NCBI GenBank assembly: GCA_014763715.1
Contig: JACXUV010000023.1
Span: 1-60,903, forward strand
DNA: 60,903 nt
Direction: 5' to 3'
From: Rhodobacterales bacterium
Lineage (GTDB): Bacteria > Pseudomonadota > Alphaproteobacteria > Caulobacterales > Hyphomonadaceae
Shown: positions 31,706-40,900 of the stretch, piece after piece
Position numbering within the stretch: the first letter of the stretch is position 1
How the letters are laid out: the number at the start of each line of letters is the position of its first letter
The notes under the pieces: model-generated
Told to the model about the DNA's origin: nothing
The model's database searches: none
Seen by the model: the letters and a program-made list of their open reading frames with translations, nothing else
Made by a program: the position numbers and the translations under genes

Positions 31706-32299
31706 ATGAGCACAGATTACATCACCTTTGCCCTGAACCAGGTTCGCATGAGTCTGGCAGAGGCCACCTATGATGCCGGGCTGACCCGGTCTTCCGACAC
31801 AGTTCCGCAGTCCGCGGCGCGGTGGTGGAAAGCGCGGGTGAAGGCATTGGTGATTATCCTCCGCCGTCTGATCATGCTGATGGCGCTCAGCCTGTGCCTT
31901 GAGGCGGTGAAACCGCGTCCGCCAGCAAAGCCTCGACAAGACGACGAGCCTGTCATGACGAAGGCACAAGTCCCATACAGCATCGCGCTCAGTGGCCAGA
32001 CACAAGTCTATTCGCTGGACGGCCCCGGTTTTCCGGAAGGTGGCGCAGGGGCTTCCGGTCCCGTTCCCGCCGCGAATCTCATGCGGCGCTTCGAGGCGCT
32101 TGCCCGTATTCTCCGCAATCCGGAGAAATATGCCGTGCGCCTTGCCCGTGTCATGGAACGCCGCCGCCGCGCAGGGGCGCCGCGCCCGATTTGCCAGGCT
32201 ATGCCCACGCACCGGCTGAAGCCGGAACTTGGCGCCATCGCGGCGGCGCTTCCCATGCTGCTGGCAGATGCCTTTGACCAGTGGAACAATTCCAGCTGA
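31706..32299 (+). CDS. Hypothetical membrane-associated protein, 197 residues
   Basis: Not recognised. One hydrophobic segment near residues 47-66 (ALVIILRRLIMLMALSLCLE) may be a membrane helix or amphipathic anchor; the C-terminal half is basic (MRRFEALARILRNPEKYAVR, MERRRRAGAPRP) and ends in a helical segment. The overlapping antisense frame (31532-32212) is less credible because the plus frame shows the GC-rich third positions usual for this genome. Confidence 0.5.
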   Translation: MSTDYITFALNQVRMSLAEATYDAGLTRSSDTVPQSAARWWKARVKALVIILRRLIMLMALSLCLEAVKPRPPAKPRQDDEPVMTKAQVPYSIALSGQTQVYSLDGPGFPEGGAGASGPVPAANLMRRFEALARILRNPEKYAVRLARVMERRRRAGAPRPICQAMPTHRLKPELGAIAAALPMLLADAFDQWNNSS

Positions 32300-32351
32300 T
32301 CCACGCCTCTATCCAACACCTCATCGCCGGACGGGCTGAGGCCCGCGCCGG

Positions 32352-32969
32352 TCACACGTGCTGGGGATCACGCGGCTCCCGCCACATGGCTTCCATGGGA
32401 GGGGCGCCGGGGCCGACTTCGAACAGTTTCATCCGCTCGAAACCGTGGCTCTGATAGAAGCCGGTATTCATCGGGTTAGAGTTTTCGAGGTAGCAGGGCA
32501 GGCGCGCCTTGTCGGCGGCGGCCTTCATCGGCGCCATCATCAGCTTGCCGAGTCCCTGTCCACGGGCCGTTTTTCGCGTGCCGATGGTGAAGAGGTAGAG
32601 GTGTGGCTCCTTGGGGTGGTGTTCGTCCATCACCTTGCCAGCCTTCAGCGCCCGCACAACAGAGCCCTGCGTGCCCTTGAACAGAAGCGTCGGCAACAGG
32701 CGCAATGTCGGGCCGAGGCCCAGCTCCCGCCGGTTTTGCGACTCGATCCACATGGTCGCCCCACCATCACCCGCCAGATGGCAGATGCCATGCTTGAGAT
32801 AGAGCGCCTGCGCGAGCAGGGAAAAAGTCGGCTTCAGGGCGTGGGTGTGCCCGAAAATCCAGAGGTTCACCGGGTCGGTCTCGAAGGCTTCGCCCGTAAT
32901 ATCACCCATCTGTCGCCAGTCGGCCGCAGTAGCCTGGCGCAGCCCCTCCGGCAGCTCTATCTCCAGCAT
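32352..32969 (-). CDS. GNAT-family N-acetyltransferase
   Basis: A 205-residue acetyl-CoA-dependent transferase. The acetyl-CoA-binding motif A is TRKTARGQGLGKLMM near residue 135, followed by the motif-B segment ENSNPMNTGFYQSHGF. Its substrate cannot be deduced. It is divergent from the RsmB-family methylase gene, whose start lies 73 bases away. Confidence 0.85.
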   Translation of the reverse strand: MLEIELPEGLRQATAADWRQMGDITGEAFETDPVNLWIFGHTHALKPTFSLLAQALYLKHGICHLAGDGGATMWIESQNRRELGLGPTLRLLPTLLFKGTQGSVVRALKAGKVMDEHHPKEPHLYLFTIGTRKTARGQGLGKLMMAPMKAAADKARLPCYLENSNPMNTGFYQSHGFERMKLFEVGPGAPPMEAMWREPRDPQHV

Positions 32970-33042
32970 CTTCCGCCCTTTCCGGTTTCCTTATGTTTTT
33001 TAGGACGCTAACACAGCCCTCCCGAAAAGGAGCAAGGAAATC

Positions 33043-34347
33043 ATGCGCAACGGCGGACGTATCGCGGCAGCTATCGAAGTTCTTTCAGACGTGCTGACCC
33101 GTCACCAGCCGGTGAAATCCGCCGCGCGGGACTGGGGCAAACGCGCCCGCTATGCCGGCTCAAAAGACCGCGCCTGGGTTTCCGGCCTCGTGCTGGACGC
33201 GCTGCGCAAGAAGAACTCCATCGCCTATGCGATGGGGGACGACACACCGCGCGGCCTGATCCTCGGCGCGCTGGCCCATGCCTGGAGCTGGAACATCCGC
33301 GAGATCGACGCGGCGATGGATGAGGAACACGCACCCTCGAAGCTGACCCTGCAGGAGCGCGAACGCCTCGTTATGGCGCCAGACCCGACCGCCCCGCCGC
33401 ATGTGCAGGGCGACTATCCCGAATGGCTCGCGCCACACCTCGCACGCGTTTTCGGGGAAGAGGCTGCCGTCGAGGCTCAGGCCATGGCCGTCCGCGCCGA
33501 TGTCGACCTGCGGGTCAACACGCTGAAAGTGGATGCCGAGAAGGCAGCCGCGCCGCTGAAAAGCGCGAAAGCCGAGCCTTCGCCGCTTCTCCACAACGCC
33601 TATCACATTCCTGCCCGCGATCCTTCCCAGCGCGAGGCGAGCCTCGAAAGCATTCCGGCTTATTCGAAAGGCTGGGTCGAGGTGCAGGACGCCGGGTCCC
33701 AGATCGCAGCGGCGGCGGCGAACGCCCAGCCGGGTGAACAAGTGCTGGACTATTGCGCTGGCGGCGGCGGCAAGACGCTCGCGCTCGCCGCACAGATGCA
33801 GGGGAAGGGGCAGATCTTCGCCTACGACATCGACGGGCGGCGCCTCTCGGCCCTGATCCCGCGCCTGAAGCGCTCCGGCGCGCACAATGTTCAGCTGGTT
33901 CACCCTTCGGAGCCAACACAGCTGGAAGACCTGACGGGCCAGATGGATCTCGTCTTCGTCGATGCGCCCTGTACCGGCACCGGCACCTGGCGCCGACGCC
34001 CGGACGCCAAGTGGCGCCTGAAGCCGGGCCAGCTCGAAAAGCGGATGCAGGAGCAGACCGATATCCTCGCCAGGGCCTCGGCCTTCGTGAAACCTGGCGG
34101 CCGACTCGTCTACGCCACCTGCAGCTTCCTGATGGAAGAGGATGAAGACCGCGTGGCGGAATTCCTAACTGGCAATGACGGCTTCAAGGAAGAGGACGCA
34201 GCCGAAGCCGCCATCGCCTCTGGCCTGCTTACAGAAGAGGGCGCCGGAATGGTCCGCCGCTTCCGCGGTCCGTCAGGCTCCGTCCGCCTCACGCCGCGGC
34301 GCGCCGGAACAGATGGCTTCTTCTTTGCGGTCCTGCGGAAGCTCTAG
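33043..34347 (+). CDS. rsmB: RsmB-family rRNA (cytosine-C5) methyltransferase
   Basis: A 434-residue SAM-dependent RNA m5C methylase of the RsmB/NOP2 group. The catalytic centre has the two expected Cys: FVDAPCTGTGTWRRRPDAKW and VYATCSFLMEEDEDRV. The SAM loop is DYCAGGGGKTLALAAQMQ. The N-terminal 130 residues look like a shortened NusB-like RNA-binding domain, so target assignment to 16S C967 is by family only. A good AAGGAG site lies before ATG 33043. The stop shares CTAG with the convergent gene. Confidence 0.88.
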   Translation: MRNGGRIAAAIEVLSDVLTRHQPVKSAARDWGKRARYAGSKDRAWVSGLVLDALRKKNSIAYAMGDDTPRGLILGALAHAWSWNIREIDAAMDEEHAPSKLTLQERERLVMAPDPTAPPHVQGDYPEWLAPHLARVFGEEAAVEAQAMAVRADVDLRVNTLKVDAEKAAAPLKSAKAEPSPLLHNAYHIPARDPSQREASLESIPAYSKGWVEVQDAGSQIAAAAANAQPGEQVLDYCAGGGGKTLALAAQMQGKGQIFAYDIDGRRLSALIPRLKRSGAHNVQLVHPSEPTQLEDLTGQMDLVFVDAPCTGTGTWRRRPDAKWRLKPGQLEKRMQEQTDILARASAFVKPGGRLVYATCSFLMEEDEDRVAEFLTGNDGFKEEDAAEAAIASGLLTEEGAGMVRRFRGPSGSVRLTPRRAGTDGFFFAVLRKL

Positions 34348-35408
34348 TTCCCGCTGACGATCTTCTGGCCGGAATAGGTTGAGATCGCGCCTAGGAACTT
34401 CGTCACTTCCGCGCGCTCCTGCGCCGAGAGCTCCGGCCGCCAGATGTCGAACAGAAGAACCACGCGGGTCTGATCGGCCTCATTCTTCGCTTCATGCTCC
34501 ACGCTGTCGTCGAAGATGCAGACCTTGCCCTCCTCCCAATGGCGGGTATCGCTGCCCACACGCAGCCAGGCCGGTCCCGGCACCAGAACCGGCAGGTGGC
34601 AGATCAGCCGCGTATTGATCAGCCCATGATGCGGCGGAATATGCGCACCGGGCTTCAGAAGTGAGAACAGCACGCTCGGCGCCTGTCCCGGAAGATAATC
34701 GAGTGGGATGTTCTCAAACGCCGCCGCCGTGATCGGGCAACGCGCGCAGTTCTCCTCAACCCGCTCGCCATCTTTCCAGAGATAAAAGGCACTCCAATCG
34801 TCATTGCCGACTAAGGCATGGCTCTTCACGTTCGGCTGGCTATCCACCCGCTCAAGATAAGGGCGGAAAGCCGCATGATCGGCGAGGACGCCCATCAGCT
34901 CGCTTTTGATATCTGCTGTCTTCGCCTCAAGTTCCGGCACCCAGGCGAAATCTGCTGTGTCGTAAAACTGGATCTGTGGCAGGCCCGGGAAATAATATCG
35001 CGTCGGCTGCTGCAGATAGATACCGGACTTTCCGAGCAGAATATCCACCGATTGATCGAACCGGCTGGAGCGCGCCGACTTAGGCAACTCGCCTTCGATA
35101 AAGGCTTCATAAGCCTGCGCATATTCCCCAAGCCGGGCCTGCGCCCTGCGGATTCCCTGCTGAAGGGCAGGCGGAACCTGACCGCCAGAAAGCTGCAGTA
35201 CCTGTAATGCATTCTTGTACGCGAGGCTCGCATCCTGCGTCTGCCCGGCGGCATGTTGTACATCCCCAAGCAGCACCAGAGACGGCACATCATGGGGCGT
35301 TTCCTTCAACACGGACAGCAGCAGGGAGACCGCCTCGGCATATTGGCCAGAACGTGCGTGTTCGAAAGCTGTCTGCTTACGGGCTTCAAGTGTGAGAGCA
35401 GTTGTCAT
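34344..35408 (-). CDS. TPR + aspartyl/asparaginyl beta-hydroxylase-like dioxygenase
   Basis: A 354-residue protein. Residues 1-120 contain TPR-like repeats (ARKQTAFEHARSGQYAEAVS, LLGDVQHAAGQTQDASLAYK). Residues 170-345 form a cupin-fold Fe(II)/2-oxoglutarate dioxygenase domain: iron ligands are likely the His of IPPHHGLINTRLICHL and of DDSVEHEAKN, and the 2-oxoglutarate Arg is in ADQTRVVLLFDIWRPE. The family hydroxylates Asp/Asn in proteins or modifies lipid A-type substrates. I use ATG 35406-35408 and reject the upstream extension. Divergent from guaA over 99 bases. Confidence 0.82.
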   Translation of the reverse strand: MTTALTLEARKQTAFEHARSGQYAEAVSLLLSVLKETPHDVPSLVLLGDVQHAAGQTQDASLAYKNALQVLQLSGGQVPPALQQGIRRAQARLGEYAQAYEAFIEGELPKSARSSRFDQSVDILLGKSGIYLQQPTRYYFPGLPQIQFYDTADFAWVPELEAKTADIKSELMGVLADHAAFRPYLERVDSQPNVKSHALVGNDDWSAFYLWKDGERVEENCARCPITAAAFENIPLDYLPGQAPSVLFSLLKPGAHIPPHHGLINTRLICHLPVLVPGPAWLRVGSDTRHWEEGKVCIFDDSVEHEAKNEADQTRVVLLFDIWRPELSAQERAEVTKFLGAISTYSGQKIVSGN

Positions 35409-35507
35409 AGCCGCAGGAAATGACGGTCCGGAGGCAGGGTCAAGCGCCGCGGCGCCGCAGCCGCATCTGGATATAGACGAATCTCTCATCCTCGGCTAAG
35501 CGGCGCC

Positions 35508-37070
35508 ATGACTGACCAGAGACACGAACGCGCCCTTATCGTAGACTTTGGAAGCCAGGTGACCCAGCTGATCGCCCGGCGGCTCCGCGAGAGCGGCGTC
35601 TACTGCGAAATTCATCCGTTCAACAAAGTCGACGCGGCATTTCTGGCCGAATACGACCCGCAGGCGATTATCCTGTCTGGAGGTCCCTCCAGCGTCTACT
35701 GGGATAACGCCCCTATGGCGGACAGGGCGATCTACGAGGCCGGCGTGCCGGTACTCGGTATCTGCTACGGTCAGCAATTGATGATGCACCAGCTGGGTGG
35801 CCGGATCGAAGGCGGCACCAGCCGGGAGTTCGGCCGGGCCTTCATCGAAAAAGTCGTCGAGGACCCCTTCCTTGAGGGGCTGTTCCATTCGGGGGACCAC
35901 GAGCAGGTCTGGATGAGCCACGGCGATCACGTCGCTGAGATGGCATCCGGCTTTGGTGTGATCGCGAAATCACCCGGCGCACCTTACGCAATTATCGCCG
36001 ATCCCGAGCGGCGCTTCTATGGAACCCAGTTCCACCCGGAAGTCGTCCACACGACCCATGGCCGCCAACTGCTTCGCAACTTCACCCATGGTGTGGCCGG
36101 CCTGAAAGGCGACTGGACCATGGCAGCCTACCGGGCAGAAGCGATCGAGAAGATCCGCGCTCAGGTCGGGCAGGGGCGCGTCATCTGTGGCCTTTCCGGT
36201 GGTGTGGACTCATCCGTCGCCGCCGTCCTGATCCATGAGGCGATCGGCGATCAGCTGACCTGCGTTTATGTCGATCACGGCCTTATGCGGGCCGGCGAAA
36301 GCGATCAGGTCGTCAGCCTGTTCCGTGAGCACTACAATATCCCGCTCGTCCATGTGGACGCGTCGGAACTGTTCCTCGGCAAGCTCGACGGCGTGACCGA
36401 CCCGGAGCGGAAACGGAAGATCATCGGCGGCCTCTTTATCGACGTCTTTGAAGAAGAAGCGAAAAAGATCGGCGGCGCGGAATTCCTTGCGCAGGGCACG
36501 CTTTATCCGGACGTGATCGAGAGTGTCTCCGCCCTTGGCGGCCCGAGCGTGACGATCAAGAGCCACCACAATGTCGGCGGCCTGCCTGAACGCATGAACA
36601 TGAAGCTGGTCGAGCCGCTTCGTGAATTGTTCAAGGATGAAGTCCGCGCTCTTGGCCGTGAGCTCGGCCTGACCGACGCTTTTGTCGACCGCCACCCGTT
36701 CCCGGGCCCGGGGCTCGCAATCCGTATCCCCGGCGCAATCACCCGTGAGAAAGCCGACACGCTGCGCAAGGCGGATGCGATCTACATTGAAGAGATCCGC
36801 AGGGCGGGTCTCTACAAAGAGATCTGGCAGGCTTTCAGCGTACTGCTACCAGTCAACACCGTCGGTGTGATGGGGGACGAGCGCACCTATGAAGCGGTGC
36901 TGGCTTTGCGCGCGGTTACTTCGACCGACGGCATGACGGCGGACTATTACCCCTTCGAGCATGACTTCCTTGGCCGTGTTGCGACGCGCATCATCAACGA
37001 GGTGAAGGGTGTTAACCGCGTCGTCTATGACGTGACGTCCAAACCGCCTGGCACGATCGAGTGGGAATAA
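35508..37070 (+). CDS. guaA: GMP synthase (glutamine-hydrolysing)
   Basis: A 520-residue two-domain enzyme that aminates XMP to GMP. Glutaminase domain: [15 protein letters not shown], nucleophile Cys in [10 protein letters not shown], and QFHPEV. ATP-pyrophosphatase domain: [16 protein letters not shown]. The dimerisation domain ends [12 protein letters not shown], the invariant C-terminus. No ribosome site is obvious before ATG 35508. Confidence 0.98.
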   Translation: MTDQRHERALIVDFGSQVTQLIARRLRESGVYCEIHPFNKVDAAFLAEYDPQAIILSGGPSSVYWDNAPMADRAIYEAGVPVLGICYGQQLMMHQLGGRIEGGTSREFGRAFIEKVVEDPFLEGLFHSGDHEQVWMSHGDHVAEMASGFGVIAKSPGAPYAIIADPERRFYGTQFHPEVVHTTHGRQLLRNFTHGVAGLKGDWTMAAYRAEAIEKIRAQVGQGRVICGLSGGVDSSVAAVLIHEAIGDQLTCVYVDHGLMRAGESDQVVSLFREHYNIPLVHVDASELFLGKLDGVTDPERKRKIIGGLFIDVFEEEAKKIGGAEFLAQGTLYPDVIESVSALGGPSVTIKSHHNVGGLPERMNMKLVEPLRELFKDEVRALGRELGLTDAFVDRHPFPGPGLAIRIPGAITREKADTLRKADAIYIEEIRRAGLYKEIWQAFSVLLPVNTVGVMGDERTYEAVLALRAVTSTDGMTADYYPFEHDFLGRVATRIINEVKGVNRVVYDVTSKPPGTIEWE

Positions 37071-37337
37071 TACCACCCGGCGGTTTCGCCCTCTGAAGTT
37101 ACGCGAAACCTGGCCGTGCGCGAGCACCGCCGCCTGAAAATGCGGGCGTGAAAATAAGGGCGTCGCGACAGGGCGGCTGCATGCTCACTGAGCAAGATGC
37201 CGTCTATCGTGTTGCCTTTAGGGCAGGACAAAAAAATCGAAAGTTTAACACTGCTTCTCCGCCCGAATGCATTGCCCGGGCCGGGCCATTCAGTAAGGTC
37301 CACCCGGAAACGCCCGCAGAGAATCGGATCAGTAAGT
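37071..37337 (+). other. Intergenic region before the Mur ligase-NRPS operon
   Basis: The longest gene-free stretch (267 bases). It starts with an 8-bp hairpin (GGTTTCGC 37082-37089, GCGAAACC 37103-37110, 13-base loop) 11 bases after guaA, with no T-tract, so it may be an mRNA 3'-end stabiliser or weak terminator. A near-duplicate TGAAAAT-GCGGGCG / TGAAAAT-AAGGGCG follows at about 37133-37162. A short run of seven A lies at about 37230. I see no convincing -35/-10 pair; the operon promoter is probably here. Confidence 0.5.
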
Positions 37338-37901
37338 ATGGATCTCTATGACAGTCGCAGGGCGATCAGCGACTTCCTGTTCGTAAAATCCCAACCGGAA
37401 CAAGTCGATCTCGCATTTGTTTTCTGCAGCCCGACAATCAGCAGCCTCCATCCAGCCATCTCCCTCTACAAGGCAGGGCTGGCTCCGAGAATCCTGATTT
37501 CCGGGGGCGGCCCATCCATTGATGGGGCCCCCGAATGGAGCCTCTATCGTGCGCATGCGCTTGCCTCCGGGGTCTCGGAAGATGCTCTCCTGCTTGAAAA
37601 AGCGGCCAGCAATACCGCGGAGAATGCGGCTTTAGGGGCCGCACTCATTTCATCAGAACTAGGCTGGGAAAGCATCCGGAGTTTGGCCGTCTGCGCCAAG
37701 CCCTTTCACATGCGCCGCGCGATCATGACCCTGCGAAAGCACATTCCAGAGGATGTGATGTTGATCGCTCAGCCTACGGACGATCCTGGCGACATCTCTG
37801 CCGAGACATGGTGGCAAACGGCGAGAGGACGCAAGCGCATATACACTGAACTTGGGAAGATCAGCGACTATGCGCTGAAGGGAGACCTCGGTGATGTCTG
37901 A
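37338..37901 (+). CDS. DUF218 (YdcF/SanA-like) cytoplasmic protein
   Basis: A 187-residue DUF218-domain protein: AFVFCSPT strand, then LYKAGLAPRILISGGG, and the family motif LLEKAASNTAENA followed by VCAKPFHMRRAIMTLR. Unlike SanA or ElyC it has no membrane helix or signal, so it resembles E. coli YdcF. DUF218 proteins of enterobacteria (SanA, ElyC) affect envelope integrity and cell-wall precursor supply, but the chemistry is unproven. The start ATG 37338 has a weak ribosome site. The next gene begins eight bases before its stop, so the pair is translationally coupled. Confidence 0.85.
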   Translation: MDLYDSRRAISDFLFVKSQPEQVDLAFVFCSPTISSLHPAISLYKAGLAPRILISGGGPSIDGAPEWSLYRAHALASGVSEDALLLEKAASNTAENAALGAALISSELGWESIRSLAVCAKPFHMRRAIMTLRKHIPEDVMLIAQPTDDPGDISAETWWQTARGRKRIYTELGKISDYALKGDLGDV

Positions 37902-40900
37902 CCTTGGCCAGCAGCACCTGATCGGTATCGGCGGAAGCGGGATGTTGCCTCTGGCGCTCTTGCTCAAACAGGCGGGGCATTCCGTTACCGGTAGCGATAA
38001 CCTTTGCGCGCCTGAACGTCTTGCCATGCTTCAGGATCATGGGGTTTCCGCGTTTCCCGGGAGTGATCCTGAACTAGTGAAGCGTGCCGATTGTGTCGTG
38101 GTGAGCCCCGCAATTCCTGAAATGCACGCGGAAAAGCGTGCGGCACGGCGCGCCGGAATACCGATCAAGACGCGTGCCGAGGTCCTGGCCGAGATAATCG
38201 ACGGCCGGCCCAATGTCTGCGTCGCCGGCAGTCATGGGAAATCGACCACGACGGCGATGCTTATCCATATCCTGAACAAGGCTGGCCCGCCTGATTTTGG
38301 CTACATGCTGGGCGCCAGCTTCACCACTTCAGATATGGCGCCCTCGCGACTAGGAGCGCACGGAGCACCTTTTGTGACGGAGGCCTGCGAAGCACACGGC
38401 GCTCTGGCATGCTGGCAGCCTACACACGCCATCCTTACCAATCTCGATAATGATCACGCAGATCATTATGATGGGCAGGCCGGACTGCAGAAGGGTTTTG
38501 CATCCTTCCTTGCGCGCCTGCCGAAGGATGGGCTGGCAATTGTATGTGGGGATGATCCGTATACAATGAAAATCCTGAGCGAGGTCAGTTGCGAAATTCT
38601 CACTTACGGTTTCGGCGAAGGGAACCAGTTGCGTGCGGTTCCGTATGGGGATGGCGAATTTTCTATTGTCCTGAGCGGTGCTGAGTTAGGGGTGCTCTCT
38701 CTGGCCGTTCCTGGACGTCACAATGTTCTCAATGCTTTAGCCGCTCTGGGCATGGCGCTTCGTCTGGGTGTCGCGCTTCAGGACGCAGCAGACGCACTGG
38801 CCGACTTCAACGGAATTGAGCGCCGTCTGCAGCGCATTCCCACAGATGGCTCTTGGCGCATTTTCGATGACTTCGCCCATCACCCGTCCGAAATAACAGC
38901 TTCGCTGTGCGCTCTGCGCGATACGACGAAAGGGCGGCTGATCGCGATCCTTGAGCCGCAACTGCACAGCAGGGTCGCGCGCCTAGCCTTGCCTATAGCG
39001 CAGGCATTAAGCGAAGCGGACCTCAGCTTCATCCTACCGGTAACGGCACACGGGGAAACCAGCAAGCAGATGGATGGTGATGCTGCGCTGGCAGATGCCT
39101 GCCGGTCTATGGTGCTTTCCACCTATCATGTCGCGGACCAGGCCGAACTATTACGTCTATTGAACGGCGAGGTGAGGGAAGACGACACGCTCGTCGTTAT
39201 GGCGGGAGGAGATGGCGCAGGTATCGCACAGCGGATCTCCAGGGATTTGTTGCGGCTGGAAAGTTGTGCACCCAGCATTCTCCTAGGGGACAGCCGACCG
39301 GAACCACCTGATCTTCTGGCTCTCGTTGCCAGGCATGCTGAAAGCCATCCTAATGCGCCTGCCGTCGAAATGGGGCATCGCTATCTCAGTTATGCTGAAC
39401 TGCTCCAAAGGGCGGATGATCTTGTCACAATGCTTGCAAATGCCGGTGTCACAGCCGGTGACCCCGTGGGGGTCTGTCTCAACCGTACCGTCGACCGCGT
39501 GACATCCTTCCTCGCAATTCTGCGGCTTGGCGGCATCTTCGTGCCTCTGGATCCGGCCTTGCCGCACGAGAGGCTGCGCTACATGCTGGAAAATGCAGGT
39601 GCACGAACGGTTGTCGTAAATGCGTCGAGCCCGGCCTTGCCGGATATGGGGCTTGCCTTTGTCAATTGCGGCCGCCTTCCGGAACGCGCCGAAAACGCCG
39701 AAATCAAATGGGATCAGACGGCAAGAGCGGCAGATGCGCTTGCTTATATGATCTTCACGTCCGGCACGACGGGGCACCCGAAGGCGGTCGAAATCTCGCG
39801 TGGTGCACTTGCCAACTACTCGGTTGCAGCATCCCGGCACTTCCAGATCACTTCAGCTTCACGCGTTTCGCAAATCAGCGGCTTCGGATTCGATGTCTCT
39901 GTGGGGGATATGGTGATGGCCCTCGCGGCAGGGGCCTGCCTTGTTTACCCAACTGACCTGCAGTCGACCCCCGGGCCTCCGGTTAGCCGCTTTATTGCAC
40001 AGGCCCAGCTGACACATCTGTCTCTTACGCCCTCCGCGCTGGCCGTTGTTCCGTCTGATGAGCACCCGCAGCTTTCCCACGTTATTGTGGCGGGAGAAGC
40101 ATGTCCGCCTGCCTTGGTGGAGCGATGGGGAAGGGGGCGCTGCTTTATCAATGCCTACGGCCCGACAGAGGCCACTGTCGAAGCTCTTTTTGCGCGTTGC
40201 ATTCTTGGGGCACCCGTAACAATCGGAAGACCGATCGACAATATGGGAGCATGCCTGCTGGACGCCCAATTGGAGGTCGTAGCACCGGGCGAGGAAGGCG
40301 AACTCTGCCTGTTCGGGGCCGGCCTCGCCAAGGGATATCGCCACTTACCCGAATTGACCGATCAGCAGTTCCCATGGGTGGAGATACCCGGCCATGGCAT
40401 GGTCCGCATCTATCGTACCGGAGATCGTGCGAAGGCCGGACCAGATGGCAACTTTATTTATCTGGGGCGTATGGACAGCCAGTTGAAGCTCAAGGGCTAC
40501 CGTATCGAAGCTGGAGAAGTCGAAGCGACCCTATGCAGCCTGCCGAGCGTGGTAGACGCTGCTGTATCACTTGTCTCTTCCGACCACCATCCAGACCGCC
40601 TCGTCGCGCATGTGGTGATGACATCAGACGCTCAGCCCCCGGATCCTGTTAAGATTCGGGAGCAACTGCTGGAACAGTTACCATCTTATATGGTGCCTTC
40701 GGTTTTTCTTCCTGTTCCTCAGATACCCCGTAATGCCAATGGGAAGCGCGATAGAAGCGCATTACCTGTGCCGCCTCAACTGACACAGGCACCCATGGCG
40801 CGCGCTATCGGGACACCAACCGAAGCAAGGCTCATGGCCTTGGTAGATGAGCATGTGGGTGCCAATGCCATTGCAGGTACGCGAGACAGTCTACGCGAAG

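Noticed and set aside
31532-32212. 226-codon minus-strand frame
   Set aside because: Overlaps the plus-strand gene 31706-32299, which has the better third-position bias; the minus product is His/Arg-rich and motif-free.
37025-37303. Minus-strand frame ending in [13 protein letters not shown]
   Set aside because: This is the antisense translation of the invariant guaA C-terminus, a known kind of spurious ORF.
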